From Phascolomyces articulosus (lineage: Eukaryota; Mucoromycota; Mucoromycetes; Mucorales; Lichtheimiaceae), in the NCBI GenBank assembly GCA_025677815.1, contig JAIXMP010000065.1, positions 62,001 through 126,000 on the forward strand: a DNA stretch of 64,000 bases, in the 5' to 3' direction. Each line of letters begins with the position of its first letter. The stretch's first letter is position 1. The notes under the pieces were generated by a model. That model ran no database searches, was not told the DNA's origin, and worked only from the letters and a program-made list of their open reading frames with translations. Positions 1 through 10,927 of the stretch are shown here, piece after piece. A program made the position numbers and the translations under genes.

Positions 1-98
1 TTGGTATCTGCTCTTCTTATTCCTTTTCTTTCGTCTGCCCTTCATTTTTTCTTCTTTTCACCCTATCGACTCACTTTCAATTATAACACTTCACAACA
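1..98 (+). promoter_or_regulatory. Leader of the first HET gene
   Basis: Pyrimidine-rich sequence immediately upstream of the first HET gene. Positions 72-85 (CACTTTCAATTATA) recur in the leader of the second HET gene at 37865-37878 on the other strand, followed in both cases by a short stretch ending ACAATG. The window starts too close to the gene to show more of the promoter. Confidence 0.4.
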
Positions 99-2114
99 AT
101 GTACGTGACATATGAAAACTCACAGCAATGTATAACAAGTTACAAAGATGTCGAACCACATCCACGTATTCCATTTGTTCCTTTAACAAGATTGGGTGAT
201 GCAGGTGCTAGTGGAAGTTTAGTGTCTGAGGGACTTTCCATTGAATGCAATGGCATTGATTCTTCCATATTAAAATCTGCACCTAATTCTGACTTTCGAC
301 CAACTCGGCTTCTTCGTACCTCTGATATGGCAGTCGTCCCTGGTACAGAAGCAAAGAATGGCTATTGTGCATTATCCTATCCATGGGAATGGTCAGGAGA
401 CATTGAAACTGTTGAAACAAACGACGACGACAACGACGACAACGACGACAACAGCAACGATCTAGATCCTACTACAACTAGTACAACATCCTTTCCTTCT
501 CCACGACAAAGGCAACGACGTGTCGATCGTGGTCATCATATATATGTTGAACGACCAGCACGTCCCTTTACCAATCTCATGTTTGGCGTTGCTCACCGTG
601 AAACAGAGCAAAAAAATCCATTTGAACGATACCTTCAACGATACAGACGAATGGAATCGGAATCCAATCCTAATACCCACTGTGTTTCATTTACTGAAAT
701 TATCAAACAATTGTGCTGGATGTTTGAAATCGATTATATTTGGTACGATCAACTTTGTATTTTACAATCGAATCATCAAGATAAACAAAATGAAATACGA
801 CAAATGCATCAAATATATGGCAATGCACAATTCACCTTGGTAATGATTCCAGAGATGCGATTCAATAGTAAATATGTTGAGGAAATCTATGAAGGACGAA
901 CACCTACTCAACGAGGGATTCAAGAATGTATTCAACAAATTGCCACATCTAAGTGGGCTCAACGCACATGGACATTTGAAGAAGCCGTCCTTTCCAAACG
1001 ACTTTTATTTGTTGGTCGCAACGTTCATGTCTGGTCAGATACACTGGTTTCAACCACACATCCTTGGCATGTCCTTCCACGTCTTCAACGTAAAAAGATA
1101 GATATCGATCTGGTGCCTACTAGTCTGAGAAGTACTGTAAAATTAAGAAGAGATAAAAAAGAACAAGACAAGAAGAAAAATTCTGTCAAGATCAGTGATC
1201 TTCGTGACGAAAGCCATGTACGTTTTGTACAAAACCTATGTACCATCACACCTGATACAATCAGTGCCAGTTCTGCCTTATGGCATATCCATCGAGGCAA
1301 AAGTACACAAGATCATGACAAGATTTTTGCCTTGGCCAATATTTTCCCGCGCTTAATGGACGGAATGAATGATTTCAGTTATGATCAACCTCTTTTACCA
1401 CTCATGTCTCAATTTTATAATAATTTAATTCAACATGATCTTTCCATCTTGTGCTTTGGTAAAGCGGCAGTGGATATAGACATGTACCATGGTATGGGTC
1501 GAAAAAGTAATACTGTTGGAATTACTTCTTGGACAGGTGTAGGGGGTTCCCACATGTTACAAACACCCACACATCCAATGGCGCCAACAACTTCGTTTGG
1601 TCGATACTTTGTAACAGAAGAAGGTTATTTATCCATATACAGCAAATCCATTCCTGTGTCCATCGATATAGTGGATCGTTGTCCACATACATCTGCTGTG
1701 CACACTTATATGATCAAAGATAGAGGCACAGCAGGTTCATTGAAGGCTACCATGGATCATGGTTCTTATCTTCAAGTGGTATCGTATGGATTAACACCCA
1801 CTCACTGGCTTAGTCCTTGGGAATACAGCGCTTCAACGCTTGCATTGGATGATTTATCATTGTCTACTACAAATAATGCAACAAATACAACAACAACTTG
1901 GTTTTCTTTTGCATCCAATGATAATGAAGTGCATAAAAGATGTGTTATATTAATTGATGTAGCATTTGATATCGGGATGGATGGGTTCATAGCGTATCCT
2001 GTCATTACACAGTATGGAAAATATCGAACTGCCATGGGTATGTGTATTGCTCGTAATTTACAATTACTTTATAATCCAGATGAACTCGAAATGGATGAAT
2101 TTACAATTCGTTAG
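99..2114 (+). CDS. HET-domain protein, copy 1 (heterokaryon-incompatibility type)
   Basis: Intronless gene for a 671-residue protein. Three hallmark HET blocks are visible: GYCALSYPWEWSG near residues 88-100, YIWYDQLCILQ near 213-223 followed by the conserved E-I-R-Q-M-x-x-I-Y stretch, and RTWTFEEAVL near 290-299. Between blocks one and two lies an acidic Asp/Asn-rich and Thr/Ser-rich linker of about 90 residues that differs in length among the three copies in this window. The C-terminal half of about 350 residues is conserved among the copies but I do not recognise it; no transmembrane segment is evident. HET domains elsewhere trigger incompatibility cell death; that role here is inference. 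The start is supported because all three copies begin M-Y-V-x-Y-E-N, and all end in D-E-(F/I)-(T/I)-I-R. It converges on the eL8 gene. Confidence 0.85.
   Translation: MYVTYENSQQCITSYKDVEPHPRIPFVPLTRLGDAGASGSLVSEGLSIECNGIDSSILKSAPNSDFRPTRLLRTSDMAVVPGTEAKNGYCALSYPWEWSGDIETVETNDDDNDDNDDNSNDLDPTTTSTTSFPSPRQRQRRVDRGHHIYVERPARPFTNLMFGVAHRETEQKNPFERYLQRYRRMESESNPNTHCVSFTEIIKQLCWMFEIDYIWYDQLCILQSNHQDKQNEIRQMHQIYGNAQFTLVMIPEMRFNSKYVEEIYEGRTPTQRGIQECIQQIATSKWAQRTWTFEEAVLSKRLLFVGRNVHVWSDTLVSTTHPWHVLPRLQRKKIDIDLVPTSLRSTVKLRRDKKEQDKKKNSVKISDLRDESHVRFVQNLCTITPDTISASSALWHIHRGKSTQDHDKIFALANIFPRLMDGMNDFSYDQPLLPLMSQFYNNLIQHDLSILCFGKAAVDIDMYHGMGRKSNTVGITSWTGVGGSHMLQTPTHPMAPTTSFGRYFVTEEGYLSIYSKSIPVSIDIVDRCPHTSAVHTYMIKDRGTAGSLKATMDHGSYLQVVSYGLTPTHWLSPWEYSASTLALDDLSLSTTNNATNTTTTWFSFASNDNEVHKRCVILIDVAFDIGMDGFIAYPVITQYGKYRTAMGMCIARNLQLLYNPDELEMDEFTIR
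421..462 (+). repeat. Acidic-codon tandem repeat in HET copy 1
   Basis: A short GAC/AAC repeat encoding an Asp/Asn run in the linker of HET copy 1. It is missing from copies 2 and 3, whose acidic linkers have different sequences, so this segment varies among paralogues. Confidence 0.6.
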
Positions 2115-2535
2115 ATAAGCTGCTGTCATGCCTTATAAAAAAAATAAAATAAAATCGAGAACCAGTGTAGTTATTATGCATAATTTTATGCGTTATTTCA
2201 CAAAAAAAAATAAACCGCTGATCCGTTTGAAGTGATAAATTGTTTAAAATAATGCTGTATTAAAACCTACACTTTGCCTGTGGTAATAATTCCAATGTTT
2301 CTCCTCCTTTTTTTATGAGTATCACAAGTACCACATATATCCAACCCAATGTCTCTCCTCCCTTTATATGTCATAAAAATCCAAATCTGTAAAGGCAACA
2401 GCTTACGATTCCCACTTCCCACGACCATATACAATGCAATACACAAAGTAAACCTTAATTTGACTTGCAAAAAAAAAGACAAAAACAGAATTTATTATAT
2501 TTTGATTCCCCTTTTCTTTTTTATGAATCCACTGC
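2115..2535. other. Convergent 3' intergenic region
   Basis: Holds the 3' ends of HET copy 1 (+) and eL8 (-). AATAAA-like sequences occur just after the HET stop (about 2139-2155) and again near 2209. No gene seen. Confidence 0.6.
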
Positions 2536-3602
2536 TTATTGACGAGCAGCAATTTCCTTGGCAACAAGAGCTTCACGCTTAGCAAGACGAGCGTTAGACT
2601 TGGGACCGTTGATACCACCACCCCATTGGCGACGGATTTCATCAGCCTTGTCGTTATAGTTAGCCTTGACAGCAGAGACAACGTTAGCCAATTCAGCCTT
2701 ATCAGCTTCATTGACTTCAGTGAAAGCCAAAGCAGTAGCGGTCTTCTTGTGAACAACTTGACCAAGACGAGCCTTACCCTTGACAATGGCGTATGGGACA
2801 CCCATCTTGCGACAAAGGGCGGGCAAGAAAAGAACCAATTCAATAGGGTCAACATCGTCAGCAATGACAACCAATTGAGCCTTCTTTTGTTCAATCAAGG
2901 CAGTAATGTGGTTCAAACCATACTTGACAACAACGGGCTTGTCAGTCTTGATGGCTTCCTTACCCTCAGCCTTGGCAGCAGCAGCAGCACGAATACGTTC
3001 ACGCTTTTCGACCTTGGTTTCAGGACGGTACTTGTCAGCCAACTTGAACAATTGAGTGGCGGTGTTCTTGTCCAAAGTCTTGGTGAATTGGTTAATGGCA
3101 GGAGGGACCTTCAAACGTTGGTAAAGGATCTTCTTTTGACGTTGAAGACGGACGTAAGCGGGCCACTTGACGAAACGGGAAACATCACGCTTGGGTTGGA
3201 CATCTTGACCAATGCCAAAGTTCTTGGCACGCTTTTCGAACAAGGGGTTAGCAGGTGTCTTGGAGGTTTGCTTTCCCTTGATAGGGTAAGGTGCAGGAGC
3301 GACCTTTTTGCCAGTGGACTTCTTAGCAGGAGCCTAATAGATTATTTTAAATAATTTGGCAATGGGGGAAAATTGCATTTAACATTTGTTTGATCATTGA
3401 GAATGTTAAGTTCTCTAAGGTTTGTTTTTTTGTTTTGGTTCGACCCCCCCAAAATGGATTGGTTATTCATGTGATCCCCATCCATTTCATATTTGGATGC
3501 ATCCATCCATCCATGAAACGTATATGTGCATCTTTTCAAACTCTAATTTCTACACCACTTGCCATCTTTTGGATGGATGTATATTATCTCTATGCTTACC
3601 AT
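2536..3602 (-). CDS. 60S ribosomal protein eL8 (L7A/L8)
   Basis: Component of the large cytosolic ribosomal subunit. The main exon (2536-3333) encodes the eL8 core: a basic N-terminal extension, then a stretch beginning F-E-K-R-x-K-x-F-G-I-G-Q, and the kink-turn-binding L7Ae region around [12 protein letters not shown], followed by the C-terminal basic helix. The exon has an acceptor (TAG) at 3334-3336 and no in-frame ATG upstream of a serviceable one, so I place the start codon alone in a first exon at 3600-3602, followed directly by GTAAGC. This gives M-A-P-A-K-K and a 266-residue protein, the usual length. Codons are strongly biased (GTC, GCC, AAG), as expected for high expression. The main uncertainty is the one-codon first exon; an internal Met lies at 3243. 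Confidence 0.9.
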
Positions 3603-4188
3603 TTCTGTTGGATGAAAAAGAGGAGGTTTCACAGGTTTCGAGATTTCATCATTTCTTTGACCACAATCCGCAAAACGCTTCTTTAACTTTAAATGGCCGA
3701 CATTGCATTAATTTCAAAAAAAAGAGGCGTTATTTTTTTTAATTTGTGTATATAAATTCTATAAGTAAATGAGTTGATGCGTTGTTTTTTTTGTTTATTA
3801 TTTGCGTAAAGAAAAATGTACAAAATAAAAAATAAAATGACTGGATTGATGATAATGATAATGATAATAATAAAAGTATGGAATGATAAAAAAAGGCATA
3901 GGAATGGAAAAAATGTGCTTTCCCCTTGTAAGAAAAATAAAGAGTTAAAGTATGTAAAGTAGTAGTAGTATAGTTAGCCCGGCTTTTTTGTTTTTTATCA
4001 TATGAATAAAAAACGCATATACAATTGTTTGTTGTGTGTGTGTGTGTGTGTGTGTGTAACATGTTGATTTGTGTAATAGTAATAAAAAGTATGATGATGA
4101 TTGATTGAGTGATGTAAAGTGGTGATGCGTATGTGTGTATGTAATAAAATAGGTATAAACATTGAAAGGTTATTATTATTATTATTTA
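3603..4188. other. Intergenic region with GT microsatellite
   Basis: Contains the eL8 promoter (read leftwards) and the 3' flank of the zinc-cluster regulator to its right. A (TG)12 run sits at about 4033-4057. No gene seen. Confidence 0.6.
4033..4057. repeat. (TG)n microsatellite
   Basis: About twelve uninterrupted TG units in a noncoding spacer. Confidence 0.9.
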
Positions 4189-6039
4189 TCATTCCATTAA
4201 ATCGAACGTTTCATGAGGCATAAAATCATCCCATGTATAAATATCGAGTGGTAAAGTATCAAGATAAGGAATCAAATATTGTGTAGGATCAACCATTGAA
4301 TTATTCTTTTGTTGTTGCAGATGATCTTGTTGTAGTGATTGCTGTTGCTGTTGTTGGGATGACGGAAAGTTTTGCTGTTGTACAATAGTAGTATCGCATG
4401 ATAAAGTAGGTGAATGGGTAGGTGAAAATGTGGAATTGGTAGGAGATGAAAGTGATCCCGAGGAAGAGGAAGATGTTTCCATGGTTGGGAAATTAAATTC
4501 TTGGTGTTGTTGAAAGTTGGTCATCAATGGATCCATGGTGGTAAACCAATCATGATTCGAATGTTGTTGTTGGTTCCATTCGTCTTGAGATTGTTGATTC
4601 GTCATGGTTGTAGCCGCAATATGATGATGATTATCAAATAAACCTGTCAAACCAAGTAAATCATTTATATCGAATGGATGTTGTTGTTCTTGAATTTCTT
4701 CTTGTTTTGCCATTGTTGTCATCATTGTAGGTGTCGTTGCCATGACCATGGTATTAGGATGACTATTCTCGTCTACTGTATGAGGCGTAGTCACAGCAGA
4801 ACTAGTACTCGTGGTGGAAGACGATGACAATGAGACCGGTGGTGACTTTTCGGAAGAACGTTTCCGTTTTCTATTGGTAAGCGTCTGTTGTCCAAAAGGC
4901 ACTTCTTCCTTTTCAAGCAAAAGGCGACAGTCATGTTGTACATAATGATCCACAGCAGCATCCAAATCGGCTTGAGCTAATCGTGTACAATTGGCATTTT
5001 TAAAGACACGAATACTTTTACTTAAACTGATGGGCGTAGTCTTTGTATTTCTTGCATTTTCTAAATGAATCGAGGTGGCAAGTCCCAAACTTAATAAATA
5101 AGTGTTGTAAAGGTATCGCTCTTGTTGATGATGGATCATTTGTTCGGCAATATGAACAATGGTATTGGCAGCCGTGTTACAGATGCCCATGGTATCTGAC
5201 AAGGACGAAGATGTAGCGTCTTTATTATGGTTATGCTGCAACATAATTTGTGCTGTATAATAAAGCATGTGATACACACGAATCATGGGTGAGGGCGGGC
5301 CATGGTCCGTGGGTTGGTTGTATTCAAGATAAGAAGGAAGATTTAAAAACCAGTTGGTTAATCGTTGTTGCTGAAGATGTCGATGATGATGATGATGATT
5401 GTTGTCAACCGCCTGATGATGGTGATAATGATGATCGTCTAAAATATGAGCCAATTTAATCATTTCAGCAAACACTGTAATTTGTAAAGCATATTCCACG
5501 GAAGGCGGCGTCACATCCTGTTTCATATTGGATAAATTTCTACTATCAATCGCTTGAAGTTGGCTGTCTTCCAATTGAGGCCATCGACAATCCCAAAATG
5601 ATTGTTGATGCATCAACAATGTGGAATCACAGCCAGCTATGCAGGAGGTAAGCCATTGATTGGTGACATAGGCTACCCAAAAAGCTCTTCTGCGGAGCTC
5701 CATCGTTACAATCCCCAGGGAGAGGTCTGGGTCGCGATGCAATTTCAGGTCCTTGACCAGTTGTACTTGATGATACAAGTATGTACGACACATTTGCATA
5801 TCGCCGGACAAGTAAGCATACCAACACATGATCACTACAGCCTAATAATAATATAGTCATTCAAGGTTATATTAATATTATGATTATTTTATATGTGTAT
5901 ATATGTGTAATGTGTATAAATAGAGAGGAGTTTTATACAAGGTGGTAGAGTAGTACATGACACAACCAACTTCTTCTACCTCTTTTTTTTTCTTCCCATT
6001 TCCCTCCCCTTTCCGTCCCCCCCAAAAAAATGATGATAG

Positions 6040-6105
<66 letters not shown>

Positions 6106-6841
6106 TGTAGTTTAGATAAGGTGATATTGCTATTATTGTCATGGGACATAGTTGTTGTTGTTGTATTCAGAATCTGCTGGTGACATTGTTTGAAAAACTG
6201 GGCGCCAGCCTCCTTCTCCTCGTGACTTGCTTGTGTTTCGGCATATCGACAACCGAGGGCCAGAACCGCATAACGTAACAATGGATTCATTTCTTGAGGT
6301 CGGTGCTGCAACTGGTACAAAAAGTGTTGTCGTGACAGGAGAGGAAAAAATAAATTAAAATGGGCAAAAAAGGATTCCGCCCACTTTAATTCATTGTTAA
6401 GAGAAAAGTCGGATTGCCTGTTGTGGCTGCCCTAGAGGTAAAGTTTTCATAGATAGACCTTATCAGTGATTCAAGTACTATTACTTTTTTTGATATAATA
6501 TAATAAAAGAAATTCGCAAACGTACAGGGGCATTCTTATTATTATCATTGTTAATAGGATCATCGTGGTGTAACGATACAGCATTGGACACAAGGTTCAA
6601 TAAAGAGTTTGGACCAGCTGATAATGACAATAAGGAACGATGATCGTCACGGGTAGAAACAGGATGATTAAGAATATTATTATTCTTTGATTGTTCATTG
6701 ATATTCGTTGTTGTCGTATTAGAACTACCAGTCGTAGTCGTAAATCCTTTATTGGTAGCAGGTTGTTGCATCCTTAGCTGCGGGTGATGCTGCCATGCTA
6801 TTATATAAAAGTCCGATGAGTAAACATGTATGCATTTATTT

Positions 6842-6882
<41 letters not shown>

Positions 6883-7181
6883 AACAGTTTACCAAGTAAT
6901 GATTCGATACGATGAGCACGATTTTCAATGACTTCAATATACCCTTTGGGAGGACCTCTTTTACGAGGAGGATCAGAATACTCACAAACCAAACTCATTG
7001 AATTACAACGAGAACAGGATGGTTGAATACCATCACATTTGACTTTTTTCTTCCGACATACAATACATGCAAGAGTCACCTTTACACGTTTGGGCGTTGA
7101 ATGGTTATTGTTTGTAGTAGTAGGACCTGGTGGCTGGGCGGCTGATTGCTGGAAGGCGTTCGAAGTGGTCTTCTTGGACAT
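4189..7181 (-). CDS. Zn2Cys6 transcription factor with fungal MHR domain
   Basis: Four exons at 6893-7181, 6526-6797, 6105-6431 and 4189-5841 (all minus) join in phase to an 846-residue protein. Near residues 35-65 there is a classical zinc cluster (CX2CX6CX6CX2CX6C) flanked by basic residues and followed by R-G-P-P-K-G-Y-I-E, a linker seen in XlnR/Rgt1-like regulators. The third exon begins the fungal-specific regulatory (MHR) domain with a stretch containing F-F-P-L-L-S-R-Q-H-F and L-R-Y-A-V-L-A-L-G-C-R; it continues in exon four with M-E-L-R-R-R-A-F-W-V-A-Y. The C-terminus is a Gln/Ser/Thr-rich probable activation region. It is a nuclear DNA-binding regulator; the target is unknown. Introns one and three carry long ATT repeats. 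Confidence 0.85.
6041..6103. repeat. (TTA)n microsatellite in intron
   Basis: About 21 tandem TTA units inside the third intron of the zinc-cluster regulator, next to its splice donor. Read on the coding strand they are TAA units and supply many stops if the intron is retained. Confidence 0.9.
6845..6881. repeat. (ATT)n microsatellite in intron
   Basis: About twelve tandem ATT/TTA units in the first intron of the same regulator gene, again beside the donor. Confidence 0.85.
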
Positions 7182-7861
7182 AGTGTCAATGACATAAAGT
7201 TAATATTATTTATTTTTTGTATAATGTATATAAATTATTGAAGATATACAAAAAAAAAGAAGATGAGATGTTGTCTTTTTTACAAGTATATAAGTATATA
7301 AATATATAAAATGATCTATTGAAGAAGAAGAAGTATAAGAAAAAGAGAAAAAGAAGAAGAAAAAAAGGAAAAAGAGAAAAAAAACATCTTGTCTATCATT
7401 TTTATTCCAATTGAACGGTAATCTCGGTCTAAACTAGCATTTTGGGGGAGGGATGGTCTTAAAAGCATAAGTAATTTAAAAAGGGGTGTTTATGCTCTAA
7501 GAGAATTCATATATAAAATGCCCGTGTTACAATTGCACCAATCGGCGAAATGGATCTCTCCCTCCCACACACTTTTACTTATACACACCACTTTTTTTCT
7601 AACAGCTTTGATAGTTTTTATTCGTTCTAGTTTTTTCTTCTATTTCTAAAAGGGAAAGTTCTTGGGGGGAAGGAGAGAGTCAACGAGGAGAAGTACAAAC
7701 ATGTTTTTTTTTGGTCTAAAAAGACTAAAAAAAACCAGATGATAAAGAGATTCCGAGGAACAAAATAATTATTTATATGAGAGATGATAATGCAGGGGTG
7801 AGAGAGATAATAATAGTTTGAGTAGTATAATAATAATACTAATAATAATACTAATAACGAT
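7182..7861. other. Intergenic: regulator promoter
   Basis: Holds the promoter of the zinc-cluster regulator (to the left) and the 3' flank of the lyase-like gene. The 7318-7385 stretch is almost pure purine (GAA/AAG) and 7828-7856 is TAA/ACT rich. No coding signal seen. Confidence 0.5.
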
Positions 7862-8882
7862 TTATTCTAATATAATTAATTGTACACGATATACTTTTCT
7901 TACAGAATTAAAGCAAACGATTGGATTTCCATTCTATAAATAAGATTAAGAATAAGTCATGAATCAAACCATTTTAAACAAGAAAGTTGCGGTTTACCTT
8001 TTGTGCATTTATCAGGTCATTCAAAGTGATAACTCCTTCGATCATATTTTCATCTGAAGATAATAATTTATCTCGGAATACTCCCGGAAGTAAACCTAGA
8101 ATTTATATTATTACTATTTATTATACACTTATTCATCTTATTAAACTCTCTTCCTTACCACATTGTAAACTTGGCGTTATCCATGAATCACCCCCTTCCG
8201 TTTGAATAGCAATATTCGCAATCGATGATTCTGTAATGCATTGTTGCTTATTCCATAATATAACATCAAATACTTTTCCATCATGATGACATCCCATTCT
8301 TTCCCTTGCTTCATTATAAAGTGTACGATACGTTGTTTTATGCGTAATGAAGGGGTCAGATGCAGAGCACGGGATAGCTTCGGTATCCAACATCACTTTT
8401 AATGCATTATCTCCTTGAATCGCTTCAGCAAGTGTTTCGTAGGTCCTGTATTCTTTGCCAAGGTCTGTGTACTCTACCTTGAGTCCATCTTTATCATTGA
8501 ATAATAATCGAACCTAATATAATCATATTAGGCAGGGAACAAACTCCTTTCTTATAACAAAGTGAGGGATAAAACAGATAGAGAAAGGGAGACATTATTT
8601 ACTCGTTTGAAACTGTCATCCTGAGGTATTGTTTCTTTTAATAACGTTTTTATTTGATCCATCGTTGGGATCGTTTTAAATTGAGTATGAAAATCTTGAA
8701 CACCTTTTAATAAACGATCCACATGGCGATCCAATAAATAAAACCCTATATCAATAAGTTTTGGTGAGAACGTCTTGTATTCAATGAAAACAATCATTCC
8801 TTATTCTAATGATGGAACTCCATTTACCTTTGGATGGCTCATATAAAATGGTTTCTAGTAATGCAAAATTATCCTGACTCAT
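7862..8882 (-). CDS. Aminodeoxychorismate lyase-like PLP enzyme (class IV aminotransferase fold)
   Basis: Five short exons (8828-8882, 8603-8745, 8159-8513, 7998-8095, 7862-7933, minus) splice in phase to 240 residues. The protein has the family order: E-T-I-L-Y then G-F-Y-L-L-D-R-H near the N-terminus, the PLP lysine in D-P-F-I-T-H-K-T-T-Y-R (about Lys125), the I-L-W-N-x-x-x-x-x-T-E-S-S-I-A-N block, L-L-P-G-V-F-R-D-K, and a C-terminal I-V-C-F-N-S-V-R-K-V-Y-R. Such enzymes release pyruvate from aminodeoxychorismate to make p-aminobenzoate for folate; several fungal homologues are fused to, or named after, PABA synthase. The assignment to that reaction rather than another class IV transamination is inference. 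It is divergent from the hydrolase gene across 466 bp. Confidence 0.75.
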
Positions 8883-9348
8883 TATGTATTTCGGGTCGGT
8901 CCAAAAAAGATATAATAAATATTTGATTTTTGCTCTTACTCTTTGTCCCTCTCCCCCACACCAACCAAAAGAAGATAATCCTCCTCCCTTCCAAACTCTT
9001 TTTATAAACTTTAAATTTTGTTCTTGAATATTCTCTTCTATTATGTTAAGCAGGAGAGAGAATAGAGAAATGTTATCTGAAACTTTGTTTTTTATTATTA
9101 TTATTATTATTTGATGTAACCAGAGGACAGTTATAAGATAACATAAAACAATTTATATAACTTTAGAAATGTGTGATGAACAAGGTGGAACGTGCTCTTG
9201 GGTTACACCAAAAAAAGACCTTCAAGACAATCCTTTTGAAACAAAGTCCTTTTTTTTTTCTCTTTCTCTCTGTCTCTCTCTCTGTCTCTCTCTCTCTCTC
9301 TTATTTTCCCCTCCTCTTTCCCTCCATTGATACATAAGAAGAAAAAAG
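8883..9348. other. Divergent promoter region
   Basis: Shared upstream region of the lyase-like gene (-) and the hydrolase gene (+). It contains a CT-rich tract at about 9251-9302, just before the hydrolase start, and a TTA run near 9091-9111. Confidence 0.5.
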
Positions 9349-10590
9349 ATGGAATTCTTTTGGGCTTTAAGACGTTGGCTCATTACCGTCTTGTTACGAT
9401 TTGCATTTACTTGGCGTAAACAATCCCATTGTGCTCGAATTATTCAATTGATCAGTTTCTTTATTCCATTCAACAAACAATGGGTACGCGTTGATAATGA
9501 CCATGGTACTTGGATCGCAGAAGATATCGCTGGAAGTAAAAAAGAAGCTATTGACGATCGTATTGAACAAAGTGATGTTGTAATTATGTGGATTCCAGGT
9601 GAGGCATTGTATTTCTTTTTCTATTTCTATTTAAATAAAGCATCAAATGATCATATTAAATAATAGTGTATCATCAATGATAATAGGGGGAGGTTTTCGA
9701 TTTGATTTGACGTTATTATACATCCGAGTTTGGATTCAATGGATTCGTGCATTGGAAGCTGATAAGAATTTGAAGTGTATTATTTTTGTACCGAAATATA
9801 GTAAGTTGTTCTTTTCCTTCCCAAGAAATAATAATAATAATAATATTCATATGATTGACGCAATTATGGAGAACCATTGTAATATATATACATATACTCA
9901 ATATATGGGGTTGAAAAAAAATATTAGGTACCGCACCACAACATCAATTTCCTGTAGCAGTCAATGAATTAAAAGCTTCTTATGAATGGTTAACGCAAAC
10001 AATGAATATACCTACAAATAAATTACTCATTGGTAAGATTTTTTTCTCTTTTACCTTATTCTTTGAAAATAGAAGATTCATGAGATATCTATATATGTAA
10101 TATAGGTGGTGATGATGCGGGTGTTGCTCTTTCCCTCGACTTGTTACATTTACATCAATCCAAATTCTCTGGCGCCATCTTTGCATCACCTTATACTGGA
10201 TTGGAAGCAGGAGGAGAATCATGGCGATCCAATATGGAAATGGATTTCTTTACTGCCGCAGCTGTGGATCGTATGGAAGAAAATTATATTCCTGAAGAAG
10301 GGGATCAACCATTCCGATATTTACCCGATCGTGTGGATTTAGCAACCAATTTACCTCGTCATATGTTGATTACTGTGGGTGGTAATGAAGTCTTGTTGGA
10401 TGAAGCAGGTTATTTGTCATCGAGAGCTCGCAATGGTGGGATTCATGTGACGTTGGTCCAAGCACCCGAACAAATTCATCTTTGGTCCATGTTACCTGAT
10501 ATTTTGGTCAAAGATCCTCAAGTACGACAAAATGCAGTGGATCATTTTGTAAGATTTGTTGAACAATGTGTTCGACCTGAAAAACGTTAA
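9349..10590 (+). CDS. Alpha/beta hydrolase (HSL/steryl-acetyl-hydrolase-like), nucleophile replaced by Asp
   Basis: Four exons (9349-9598, 9687-9800, 9928-10032, 10106-10590) join in phase to 317 residues. The fold is that of Abhydrolase_3 esterases: an oxyanion-loop motif P-G-G-G-F (residues about 83-87, normally H-G-G-G), Y-S-T-A-P-x-H-x-F-P, then the nucleophile elbow. The elbow reads G-G-D-D-A-G, with Asp160 where the family has Ser (G-D-S-A-G). The acid position (E251 in G-N-E-V-L-L-D-E) and the histidine (H281 in Q-I-H-L-W) are present. A hydrophobic N-terminus (residues 4-20) may be a membrane anchor. Esterase activity by the usual mechanism is therefore doubtful; it could be a pseudoenzyme or use another chemistry. 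Confidence 0.8.
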
Positions 10591-10927
10591 TTTTTTTTTT
10601 TTACATTCAATTTATCCATCATCCCACATATTTTTCTTATATCATCCTATCCCCCATCCACACTTGCACACACACAAATATTAGCTCATATCCAACATTG
10701 ATCATGTAGTAAAATCTCTCATATATAGCAAAGAAAAAAAAAACAACAACTCTTGTCCCTTGTAATAATACTAATCATCATACAATAAACTTTTTTTTGG
10801 CGAAAAAAGGCAACTGTTATTCACTGGGGTATCAAAAAAGAAAATTTTGATCAATGCAAAAATCTCTGGTTTTTTTTTCAGAGTCCACCCTATACTTTTT
10901 TTTTTGTTGTCAATATAAAAAAAAAAT
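10591..10927. other. Intergenic region between tandem genes
   Basis: Hydrolase 3' flank and promoter of the PPR gene. Several long T and A runs; no gene seen. Confidence 0.5.

Noticed and set aside
2539..3354. 271-codon plus-strand open frame
   Set aside because: It is the antisense shadow of the eL8 exon, produced by that gene's strong codon bias; no family resemblance.
3739..4192. Thr/His-rich minus-strand frames
   Set aside because: They are translations of the TG microsatellite and nearby simple sequence.
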